Positions 54,290 to 64,000 of a stretch of DNA of 64,000 nucleotides are shown one piece after another; within the stretch, counting starts at the first letter, position 1, and every line of letters begins with the position of its first letter. The DNA lies in assembly GCF_932526225.1 (NCBI RefSeq), contig NC_064042.1, forward strand, positions 10,430,540-10,494,539, given 5' to 3'. The translations under genes and the position numbers were made by a program. The DNA is from Nematostella vectensis. Taxonomy: Eukaryota; Cnidaria; Anthozoa; Actiniaria; Edwardsiidae. The notes beneath the pieces were generated by a model. The model was not told where the DNA came from. It did no database searches and saw only the letters and a list, made by a program, of their open reading frames with translations.

Positions 54290-57200
54290 ATGGCTAAAGC
54301 GCTCCTACTTTTGCTGGTGGTATACAGTGCTTTACTGAACTCATGCCAGGCTTGGGTCGATGTGAAAGACAGGATCAAAGGTAGGGTGATTCATCTAGAG
54401 ACCCTGCTCAAACGAGGACGATGGCTAAGGCAGATCGACAACAAAGATTCTGACGGTTCAAGATACCTTTTCATTGACCCGCTCGCCGAGAGGGACACAT
54501 ACTACGAACCACGGGTACAATTCGAGGTACGTACTAATTGGTACAATTCCAGGTATATACTCGAAGCCACGGGTACAATTCCATTGTACACCTGCAGTAT
54601 AAGTATTATTTCTTACAGCGAAATTTGTTGTTGCACGACCTCGGCGGGTCCAAAATTCTTGACTTGTTTGGGAATAGCACGTAGTCAGTCAAACTTTTCG
54701 GGCGGGTCTATGTAAAAACTAGACAGATTTGGTTTATCATAAATGCAGTAGTACAATGGCTGTTTGCTAATTTTTCTTTCAATATTTTGACTCGATGTAA
54801 AATTAGCTGAAAACCGTTTGTTTGCTACTTCAAATAATTTTACAATTTTGAATAATTATTTAATGCTGTAGATAACTGGCAGCTACTACTAATATTGATA
54901 TTTTTAACTGTAACTTTAAAAATAACTTTTATAAACTCAATCGTAATCCCTTTAGACTCCTTCTAAGTGTACATTGTACATCATTTATGGCCATTTTGCG
55001 AGGATTATTTCACCACAAAAATCCCGAGTAATAATTTTACTTTGTTATTCCCTTGTTTTTTTTTCATGGAAAGTAAAGTCTTTCATGGAAAGTAAAGTCT
55101 TAAAGTGAGTTAGTAGACTGTATTGGCGTATAGAAACACTCGGCGGCAGGCTTTGGTAAAACGGCAAAGTACGAAGTACCTATTGTTTCGGGAACGCAAT
55201 TATCGCATTGCTTTCAATAATTGCATAGATAGTATCATGCAGATTCAAACAACGTAAAATCAAAATCCGCACTTACGTGATATTTCTCATTTAATGATGA
55301 TGATATCTCTAACAATACAAAAGATCCTAGAGAACTGGCCGTACCGAACAAATCTCTGGAATGAGAATCAAATGTTTTAAATCTTCCATCGGCAGTACAA
55401 TAGAGCCACAGTATTTAAACCAACAGTCAAAATGAAAGACCTGTATTTTTCTTTAATAATGTTTGTAAAACATAACACTAACAATTGGCAGAACATTACA
55501 TTATGTATTGCTGAATGGACAATCGAACCCCCATCCTCCATGCCCTCCTTCTCCTGATCAAATGTCTATCTACTGGCCTAAATCTCTCTTGGTATCTACT
55601 ATATCCCTTTGATCATATTTTGATGTATTTTGATGCTATATTGCGTATGGCGCTGTATACATTTGTATGCATTTTTAGGTAACTGCGTGTGACAACTATC
55701 TCTGCCTGGAAGCCTTGTCGCTTCGGGACTATTTCCTGGCCGCTGGTTATCCCCCCGATCATGATAAACACACCGTCAAGCTACAGTACTCAACATACCC
55801 TGCTGGAGATGTATGTAGAACCATCCCACCCCTCCCTAATCCTATGATGATTACATAACATAGTATTGTAGTCATTGAATGATTAAGATTGACCTCGCTG
55901 TAGGCGTTTCTAGAAGGAAGCTTTTCAGATAGTATAGAAAAATGGCGGCTCTTTATTTGACGCTAAAATTTACACTGAGAGAGAAGGGCGGTCGCTAACT
56001 TGTTTAACTCACTCAAATTCTTTAAATATTCCAGACCCGCTTCTTTTGGACGTTTCTTTGTGAAGATCTTACAATGGAAAGGTGCAAGGTTGTCCCAAAG
56101 CGATTTGAAAACGATGGGTGGCTGATGGTGGCTGACAATAAAGGGAATCCTGATGGAGAGCATTACGATGCTACATGTGGCAAGGAGCAGAGTGACGCTT
56201 ACTTCAGAATCCATGCACCAAACCCCACAGATGGATACAAGTAAGAGCTCTTAGACAACGACTGACGCTTCACTTACCCTGCCCTCCACAGTGGGTTAAT
56301 TCGGAAATACCTATTTTCGGGGTCTCAGGATTCCTGTGGTGGGCGAAAAAAAATCTCCTTTTTGCGCCACAGGGATCCTGAATCCCGAAAATACACAGAA
56401 GAGACGGCTCTCAGGCTAGACTGCACTCGTTACCAGCGGTACCATTATTATAGCAACAAAAGCATCATCTCATATATTAATCATTGCGATCATTGTCATC
56501 ATCAACATTATAATCATTCAGCCAGCCTCATTATAGCAGAGCCGTAGCAGCCACGCCCCTACTGGTTATTTCCTTATAATTGTGGAAAATTGAGGTGGGG
56601 GGGGGGCACGTGCCCCCAGTGCCTCACCCCCAGCCACGGCCCTGTATAGTGTTACCTCATTGTTTCTTTGTAGTTTTACAACATAATATAGAATTATCAT
56701 CTTCTCGTTTACTTCATGCAGTGAGATCTTCAGAAGCACAAACACCGGGACGACGGAGCAGAAAGCCGATTATATGGTGACTACAGGCGTCACCCAGACC
56801 GAGGAGACATCCTCGTCTGTTACCTCGACTGTGTCTACTGAAATAGGTGGTGCCTTCAAGGCTTTTTCCGCAAGTGCGTCGTCTTCCATCTCATCATCTT
56901 GGTCGGTAAGGGCACGTTTTACATCTAATGATAATTCACAACGAAAAAAAAGGGTTTTGATATCACATAGAACTTTATTGAGTAAGCAAAACCTGCGGGC
57001 TTTTGCAAAGTTACGCTGCGACCGGGTAGCAAAATATACGAAATTAATCTGACTTGCTTGACCAAAATGCATTTACCGCAGCTTTTAATATCTTGTGAAC
57101 TCTAGCCGACATTTTCCAACAGCGAAATCGTCGAGTTCAAATCGTCTCTTGGCTTCTGCCATTTAAAATCTTAGAAACCTTTTTTTTTGGCCAGGACCTC

Positions 57201-57901
57201 CCTCCAAGGCGCTGACCAATAACAAAAAGTGATAGACTTTGTCAATTGGTTCGTATGGACCCTAAAATACTTGAGTTCGCGCGAATAACTCAAATCTGGT
57301 TCTGCTGTTTTTCCTTGTTCGATTTGAAATTTGTCAAAGAACCTGAGCTATTATTTGGCTAAACAGTAGTTGATATAATCTTGGATGGATGCATATCTTT
57401 AAGACCATTTATCCCTTAGACCGATGCCTGAGTATCTTCATCTTGCTGTGTTTATTTTGCATCAATGGATTTTTTGGTTGTGGGTACTTCTCAAAGCCGG
57501 TACAGGCCGGTTGAAGGGTCAATGTGTTAATAGTCTTTCCTTTTGTGAGGGAGATCTCCAGCGTACAGCTGAGTAGCTAGGTACGCGAAAAATCCCCTCC
57601 CCCTTTATAATAAAAAATATATATAATAGATCATAGCTTGCATATTGTATGTCTACCTTTCTCATTTCAGACCACACAATCTTCAACTTTCTCGGCGTCT
57701 AAGTCAGTCAAGCACGTCCTCACCATCCCTCCCCGCACGACTATCATTCTCACCCAGCTGATTGGTAATTACGCGAAAGAGTTTGAAGTCGGCGAGGACA
57801 AGTACACTATTGAAGAGATACCGCTGGACAGTGGCGCTACACGCAAACGCAAGATGCCCAGTCCTCCCGGTCAACCTCTCGAAGAAAAGTCTGAGCTTTG
57901 A
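54290..57901 (+). CDS. Secreted aerolysin-like pore-forming protein, copy 2 (5 exons, 329 aa)
   Basis: Exons 54290-54526, 55679-55810, 56035-56240, 56722-56905 and 57671-57901 have the same lengths and phases as copy 1. The protein differs from copy 1 at four residues that I could see: 177 (N in copy 1, D here), 208 (N, D), 238 (R, K) and 244 (V, A). Three of them fall in exon 4, the predicted membrane-insertion stretch. Signal peptide, dibasic site and repeated W-L motif are unchanged. There is no break. Intron 1 lacks the LINE but has its own insertion of about 280 bp. Probably expressed like copy 1, since the promoter is kept. Confidence 0.8.
54546..54828. mobile_element. Insertion in intron 1 of gene 2
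   Basis: About 280 bp absent from unit 1. About 54620-54700 matches the dispersed repeat at 18751-18830. No terminal repeats were defined. Confidence 0.6.
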
Positions 57902-57906
57902 GTGAG

Positions 57907-57912
57907 AATAAA
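57907..57912 (+). terminator. Polyadenylation signal of gene 2
   Basis: AATAAA starts 6 bases after the stop codon, as in copy 1. Confidence 0.65.
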
Positions 57913-57917
57913 CATAC

Positions 57918-60900
57918 AGTGGAACCCCGATAGCCTCGAGTTATCCGAGTCATCTCTATTCGGATAACTATTACCTCCCGCCAGCTCGTACTATGTTTAA
58001 TCTCCCCTGATACTGTTTCTTGATTCATCTCTGTTACTCGATACTCCCTACTAACTCGAGCATGTGTTTCTTTAGGGCTTGAGTTAAGGGGGATCCAAAG
58101 ACGTGGCGGGAAAACGCACTCTTTCATCTCTCCCTTATCCAAGCCCCTTGCGCTTACTAGGCATGCTACAAGCTCATTCACTTAGCCTATAAAGCTTTGA
58201 GCCCTGAATAAGAATAGCTTTGAAGTACAGTTTGAGCAGGTTACTGCATCTTTGTCATGCTAGTTTTACTAATGCCACACAATGGTGTTGTAAATGAACA
58301 AGTTCTCGTCTTCAAATCAATAAACCTGTTGTTGTACCCAAATGCCTAGCCTAGTAATGACTCCCAGAAAACCTGAGAACCCAGTAACATAGCACCGCAT
58401 TGATTAGGGTTTAGACGCATGCCATAGGCAGGGTAGGGAAGTGGAGTTTAGCGTATGTATCATGAGCTCCCCGAGCAACCACTCTACACGTAATGGACTG
58501 ATAATAAATTGTTGTATTGTAATGAGTATATAGATTTAGGCATTGCCTAAAAGTGGAGCTCCAAACGGACCAAATATTTGATTATTTTCGCTTAAACACG
58601 AGGTTCCGCTATAAAAGGGAAAGCTCATCCCACCCCGGGCTCAAGAACAATCCATTATCAATCAGTCTCGTCAATGATTCAACATGTCAGGACAATTGCT
58701 TTGAGCGCTCAATTCAAATTTTGTATTCGAAACCTTATTTTAAAAATGTCACTCCTAGACTTGGCCACGTAAAATGGTTCTGTTTATAGTAAAATAATGC
58801 TATACCAAGCTGTGCGCGCTCTAAAGTAGGAACATTTTCGTCACTGCGCGATAACAATTCATGCAGATGCGTTAGATTATGGATAGCGCAAAGTTTAAAA
58901 TTTTGCAGTGGAAAGCAAATCACTAATTTATCAATCTCTTAACACAACTGCCTTGTTACCTGTGCAAAAATAGTTTTATTCCAGCCGACTGAGGCTCTAA
59001 GATAAGCAATTTTACAAGAGACATACAAGTTGTGACTGCTAGCTTGGCAGTGAGCAGGATCTTTCCCTTTTATAGCAGAACCTCGTGTTTAATAACTTAA
59101 GAAATGTTAAATATTATTATTATATTTCTGTTTTTGACGACGTCAACCATTTCACAGATCACGCGATCAACTTGTTAAACCCCCTTCCCCCCACCCTTGA
59201 CATGTACATGACACATGTTTCGGCGTCAGGGTAGTTTTACTTTTAGTGACGTCATCGATGACGTCACGCGACCATCTCATTGCACCCCGCTTGAAACATA
59301 TATGACACCTACCGAGTTTGGTAGTCATACGATGTTTCTTAAATGGAATATAAATATTTTTTAAATTTTGATGACGTCAGCATATTTTTTCTTCTACTGA
59401 CGTCATTAATGACGTTACAATCACGTGTCTATATTGGTGCACCCCACTTGACACCATGACATATACCAAGATTTGTTGTCATATGATGTTTCGTTCATGA
59501 GATATGGATATTTTTGTTCTTAATGAAACCGGAACAGTTTTGCTTTTAGTGACGTCATCGATGACGTCACACAACACGTGACCACAGTTTTGCACCTCCC
59601 TTGACACGTACATGACACCTGCCAAGTGTGTTTGTCATACGATTCTTTTTGGGGACGGGCGGACGGTGCTCCGCTCACGCGCCGCTTCGGGAGCTCCGCT
59701 ATTATTGTAGGGATGGGAGTAACAAATGACTGAGACAAGGGGGGCAGGTATGGCAAGGGTGTGTGTGTGGGGGGGGGTGAGAGTGAGGGCATTTTCTCAG
59801 AGTACTAATCGGCTCTGCTCTCCGGAATTTCGGCATGCAGAGCCAGCTAGCAAGCTATCAGAGTACGCATTTTTTTTTTATTATTTTGTCCTTTTTTTAA
59901 CATATCACAAGCATTTTCTTGTGCAGTTTCAGAACAATCGTTCCATCGTGGGACACTTTTTGTGATTCCACCACGGTAGTTTGCCCCGTCCATGATATCC
60001 CTGGGCCCTCGCCCTTCACCTCCCATTCTCCTATAATCTCCAAGGCCTAGTAGTCAACCCACCTGGTACAAGTCTACTTTGTCTTCACAACCTGTGCCAG
60101 CACCCCCCATGTGACGTACCCTTAGTCACCACCACTTTGCCCTTACCATGCCTTTTCCTCACCCTAGTTTACACTCTTTGCCTTTTTTTCCATTTGCCTG
60201 CACACACAATGAAATACCCCCTCAATGGCTCTACCTTGGTGTTAGAACCTGTGTATTGTACACGATTCGTGTCACAAAACTTCCTTTGTTTGATAAAAAT
60301 AATCATGATGAAAACAGAGCTGAATACAATGAAGTCCTTTGGGGATGGTTCTAACACCGAGGTATACATACACCCCTCATTGAATAAGCACATTAGATAG
60401 CCCCTCAAACAAGTGCCCCCTCTAGAATCCCTTTTTTAAAAAGCCATAATGTGAGCATTTGTGGTAATGACTTTTTTTTCCAACGAGTTATAGCAAACTA
60501 ATGCAGCAATGTATAATGGCTGACATCCCTGAGATTTACAGATCATAGCAAATCTATTGATTCCAGGATCAAATATAAACATTTAAACATAGTACTTTCA
60601 TGTAGTGTCTTTTAATTGCATACAATAAACAGTGACTCGCGGCCATTCTGTATACGATTAGCTTTATTTTTTTTAATGAGACTCGCTGCCATTCTGTATC
60701 AGATTCATTTTAGTTTCAATATCCCAGCTAATATATCTCCTTGGAGTGTCTTCATTCCGAGTGTGAAAGCAAGATAAATCCAGGGAAATTCTGTGCAGTT
60801 GTATGACTCGATGAAACGTATAACTAAATAATTGGCGATTAATGTTATACCCTGCTGGCTTACCCTTCCGCGTTCATTACAGTACGATTCGGTGAAGTCT

Positions 60901-61499
60901 TAAAAATATCCCTGCAAATGAGGTCTCTTGCCGATGAGAAACAACACAAATAGGATATATCTGACGCACTGAGTCAGTGAAATCCCTGCTTAAACAGATA
61001 GGACTAAATCACTGCTAGCAGAGAGTTAAAAAGTGGCGTTCAACATGATTTTCCCGATCCGACGGAAACGCCATTTTGTTTTCCTGGTCTGAGTTGAGGC
61101 GTGTCCGCGTGAGACTGGGCATAGTAATACTCATCTCTGATTGGTTAATCAGATTGTTTATCAAATATAACCAAAAATGGTAATGTTCCGCACTGTTCTA
61201 GATCCGCCATTATCTATCGAGCGTGTATTTTAGTTTTGGTATTTTTGTTTTATCGCTACTTTCCAGCTTTCTTGGATGCATCAAATGACTGTGATATATA
61301 AGAAAAAGCTGCACAGTTGTCTTTAATTCACGATCATGGAACTAGATCTCGATATGCAAAGTTTGTTTTGTTTGGTAACCATCGCTCTCGCGTTGTAAGA
61401 AGACGAAGCAGAGAACCAAGTGGGATTCCAAAGAAACAGCTTGCACGTGCTTTTCATTAAACCAGAAACATAAGAAGACTTGTTCGAAAAAATATCGTG
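57918..61499. other. Unit 2 region downstream of gene 2
   Basis: Near-identical to 48763-52338 and equally without recognisable genes. Holds the second copy of the CRE-rich repeat. Confidence 0.6.
59130..59687. repeat. Degenerate tandem repeat with TGACGTCA palindromes, unit 2
   Basis: Copy of 49975-50532. The 20-bp palindromes are at 59247-59266 and 59550-59569, both intact. Confidence 0.85.
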
Positions 61500-61668
61500 A
61501 AAAATTTACCAAAGTCATCTCGAATTCATAACTACCGGTATTACGAAGAAATCTTCATTCTCTCACGAAGGATTTGTGAGCACGACGTCTGGTCAGCATA
61601 TTTCAAAGTAAAGTATATTCAGAGGCAGAGTAAGAATAATAAAGTAAAATGGAAAAGTCGATGAAGCC

Positions 61669-61732
61669 CTAGCCTACGTGTAGTTGCTGACTCGCGAAAT
61701 CCTTCGCGAGTCAGCGGCTACACGTAGGCTAG
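61669..61732. repeat. Unit-head palindrome, copy 3
   Basis: Identical to the unit 1 copy, 169 bp after the unit start. Confidence 0.95.
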
Positions 61733-61741
61733 TGGAGCCCA

Positions 61742-62623
61742 TTTGGGTGTAATTATCAATTCAGCAGCAGCCAAATTAAAAAATGTCACTCACAGAGAGA
61801 ATTGTTGCAAGTTTAAACTTTGTAGAAACTATCCTGGCCCTGTTATTGATTCCACGAAAACAACAATGGCATCATATAGTGAAGGAAATGTAGCATTATT
61901 TGGATCAAATTCTAATCGCCAGTCTGTGGCTATCATAGCTGTCAACTCTCCCGCATTAGGCGGGTGTCTCAAGATTTTGAACCTTTTCTCAAGCCTGATT
62001 TTCTTGAAAATATCCATACTTTTACTGTATTCAGCTATCTTAATGGTTCTGATACATTCACTGTGTTTTCTCAAGATTTTTCCTAAAGCGGGGTTGACAG
62101 ATATGGGCTATGTCCTTGTGCCCTCATGTAAGATCATAATAATCAATTCTACCTCACTGTATTTGGTCAATATCATGAACTTTGGTAATGAATTGTATAC
62201 CAGTTTATCAGCTTTATCAAGACAATATCATATTTGATGTTGACAGAAGTGCCTGAAATCAATCACAATGTTTGACTATCAGCTTCAATATAGTCCAAGC
62301 TATACTGGCAGTATACATGGTATGGTGACAGAAGGTTTTGAGTATTCTACTGTATGTCTTTTGATAATGTTTTACAGACATTATTAGAGAAAAATACAGG
62401 TCTTTCATTTTGACTGTTGGTTCAAATACTGTGGCTATTTATTGTACTGCCGATGGAAGATTTAAAACATTTGATTCTCATTCCAGAGATTTGTTCGATA
62501 TGGCCAGTTCTCTAGGATCTTGTGTTTTGTTAGAGATATGATCATTAAATGATTTTATATACTATTTCAGAGCTCTCTATAATAATTCAAACTGCATTTT
62601 AGCTAAAGGGTGTAATGCAAATT
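61742..62623 (+). pseudogene. Degenerate transposon-borne protease-like gene, unit 3
   Basis: Same relic as in unit 1, with the same frame breaks and only a few base differences. The FDSHSR block is at about 62410-62537. Sharing the same lesions means it was already dead before the duplication. Confidence 0.45.
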
Positions 62624-63611
62624 GAAGCATCTGCCAATACTAATTATATTAACCAATCAATGCATGGACATGGAGTTTCCTATCATCAATCAAATGATAA
62701 TAAGGGATAAAATCTAGAGGTTAGAAAACATTTTTTGTATTGTAAGATGCTTCTGTGCTATTTCTTCTTATTCCATTTGCTTTTCTGTTGTTACTGGAAT
62801 TCACAAACCCTAGATGCATTTGTTTATTATGGAAATTATTTATAAGGTTCTAAACACTCCATCTTTTACAGACTTCACCCCGCTAAACGCCTCCCAATCG
62901 TCTTGTTTTTAATTACACGTCATGACAGTTGGTGTTAAGAGTAACAAGTCAGACATTAGCTGTCTTCACTAGTCTATATTCGGACAATAGCCCGACTAAA
63001 ATCTTTCTCGCAAGATCTTGTTGTTTGTCATTTCTTAATCAATTTACCAAACAACCTCTGTTCCCAACGCCCTTGCATATGGCAATAAGTTAGGCTCGAT
63101 TTCCAGCTTGTCTCTGTGAGCCCGCAGTACGTGGTGTGAGGCCTAGCGACGGCTGGAAATAGAGCCTAGCAATAAGTTTGGTACGAATTTGTTAGCGAAA
63201 AAAAATACTTTATCGTGAAAAATAAAACTTTAGATCATGTAATATTGTGTTTGAGTCTTCCTTTATTTCAATTTTGCCGATAGGATGTCAGTAGAGCGAG
63301 TTTGAAGCCCGCTACGAATTGTGTTTCTTATTATATATAAGTATAGGAAAGGCTGGGGACTCCCTCGGCTAACTTCGAACACACACACCTACTTCGAGGC
63401 CCGATAAAACTCGCAAAAATCCGCAAGCGCAAAACACTTTGAAAAAATACCTAAGCTTTCAACTGAACCGAGTCTTATGTCACCGATTTGCGAATTTCAC
63501 TCATATTTTTTCAACTTTTTACCACCGACTGTCGAATTCACCATCTGTGCCAACAGATCGTGTGCACTTATGACCGAGGGGCTCTAGGAACGAGGCACGG
63601 CCCGAAAATTC
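62624..63611. other. Unit 3 region after the protease-like relic
   Basis: Follows unit 1 (about 39691-40677) with scattered base changes. Includes the segment related to the MITE at 6522. No gene. Confidence 0.6.
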
Positions 63612-63736
63612 AAACTTCCAGGAGTCGTCGGCGCGACAACGGCCGCGCCGAGTGAGTGAGTGAGTGAGTGAGTGCAACTCGACAATAGACACGCACTCGG
63701 CGCGGCCGTTGTGGCGCCGACGACTCCTCGAAGTTT
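63612..63736. repeat. 42-bp-arm foldback around (GAGT)n, unit 3
   Basis: Same as the unit 1 foldback, with one more GAGT repeat and one base change in the left arm. Unit 2 has lost it. Confidence 0.9.
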
Positions 63737-63976
63737 CGAGTCGGAGTTTCGGTCAGAAAGTACACACGATCTGTTGGCAACCCCTTCTCTTTTTTTGCGC
63801 TCGCCCCATTTTTCTCGCGGCCATATTGATTGGGCAAATGAACAATTTCCGCACCTCGACACAAAGAACGAGAAGAATAGAGACAAAAGAACTTCTTTGT
63901 AGAACAAAGATAATAGGAGACAAAGAGCTGCGTAATTACTCCGCTCGCTCTTTATTCCTACTGAAACTCCACAGAA

Positions 63977-64000
63977 CAGGGGCGTAGCCAGGGGACCCGG
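63977..64000. mobile_element. hAT-like MITE, unit 3, cut by the window end
   Basis: The first 24 bp of the element at 41039 are present at the matching place in unit 3. Confidence 0.85.

Larger units (their letters stand above)
52339..61499 (+). repeat. Tandem array unit 2 (9.2 kb)
   Basis: Near-identical to unit 1 but lacks counterparts of about 38920-40578, 40672-40895 and 40960-41300, and has no LINE. It has about 280 bp of extra sequence in intron 1 of its gene (about 54546-54828). From 48.5 kb onward, unit 1 and unit 2 differ by only scattered bases. Confidence 0.95.
61500..64000 (+). repeat. Tandem array unit 3, cut by the window end
   Basis: Matches unit 1 over 38566-41061, including the segment deleted in unit 2. 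By position, its gene should start near 65.65 kb, just outside the window. Confidence 0.95.

Noticed and set aside
57890-57901. C-terminal KSEL of the aerolysin-like proteins as an ER-retention signal
   Set aside because: Ser at the second place is not in the accepted KDEL-type pattern, and the protein otherwise looks secreted.

Overview
This window looks like nuclear DNA of a cnidarian, most likely a sea anemone close to Nematostella. That assignment is an inference from gene content and repeat style, not from a database match. The signs are a 34-exon animal Misshapen/TNIK-type kinase gene, an intronless animal-type cytochrome P450, duplicated genes for a secreted aerolysin-like protein, CR1/L2-like retrotransposon fragments, a hAT transposase relic, and many small terminal-inverted-repeat elements of a few families. 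No tRNA, rRNA or CRISPR array was seen.

Layout. 0.5-2.2 kb: an intronless gene for a coiled-coil protein, with its frame broken in a G run. 2.9-24 kb: the plus-strand MAP4K4/TNIK/MINK-like kinase gene. I rebuilt it exon by exon to 922 codons with every splice phase consistent. Its kinase and citron-homology domains are complete, but the long central coiled coil of the animal family is absent. Its introns carry at least six MITE-like elements, several foldbacks and degenerate copies of its own exons. 25.9-27.4 kb: a minus-strand P450. 27.9-28.8 kb: two minisatellites around a MITE. 30.3-34.0 kb: nested transposon wreckage. 34.3-37.3 kb: a MITE, a transposase helix-turn-helix fragment and a broken hAT transposase gene.

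38.6-64.0 kb: a young tandem array. Unit 1 runs 38566-52338, unit 2 runs 52339-61499, and unit 3 starts at 61500 and leaves the window. Units 1 and 2 each carry one intact five-exon gene for a 329-residue secreted protein with an aerolysin-like pore-forming C-terminal half. Unit 1 has a 2.4-kb LINE insertion in intron 1 of its gene. Unit 2 has lost about 1.7 kb of transposon-derived sequence that units 1 and 3 keep. Every unit starts with a near-perfect 64-bp palindrome.

The genes do not form a pathway. The kinase is an intracellular signalling protein, the P450 an ER membrane enzyme, and the array genes encode secreted effectors or defence proteins. The most unusual points are the tandem splice acceptors and exon fossils in the kinase gene, its missing coiled coil, the inverted repeats flanking exon 11, and the palindrome-headed array.
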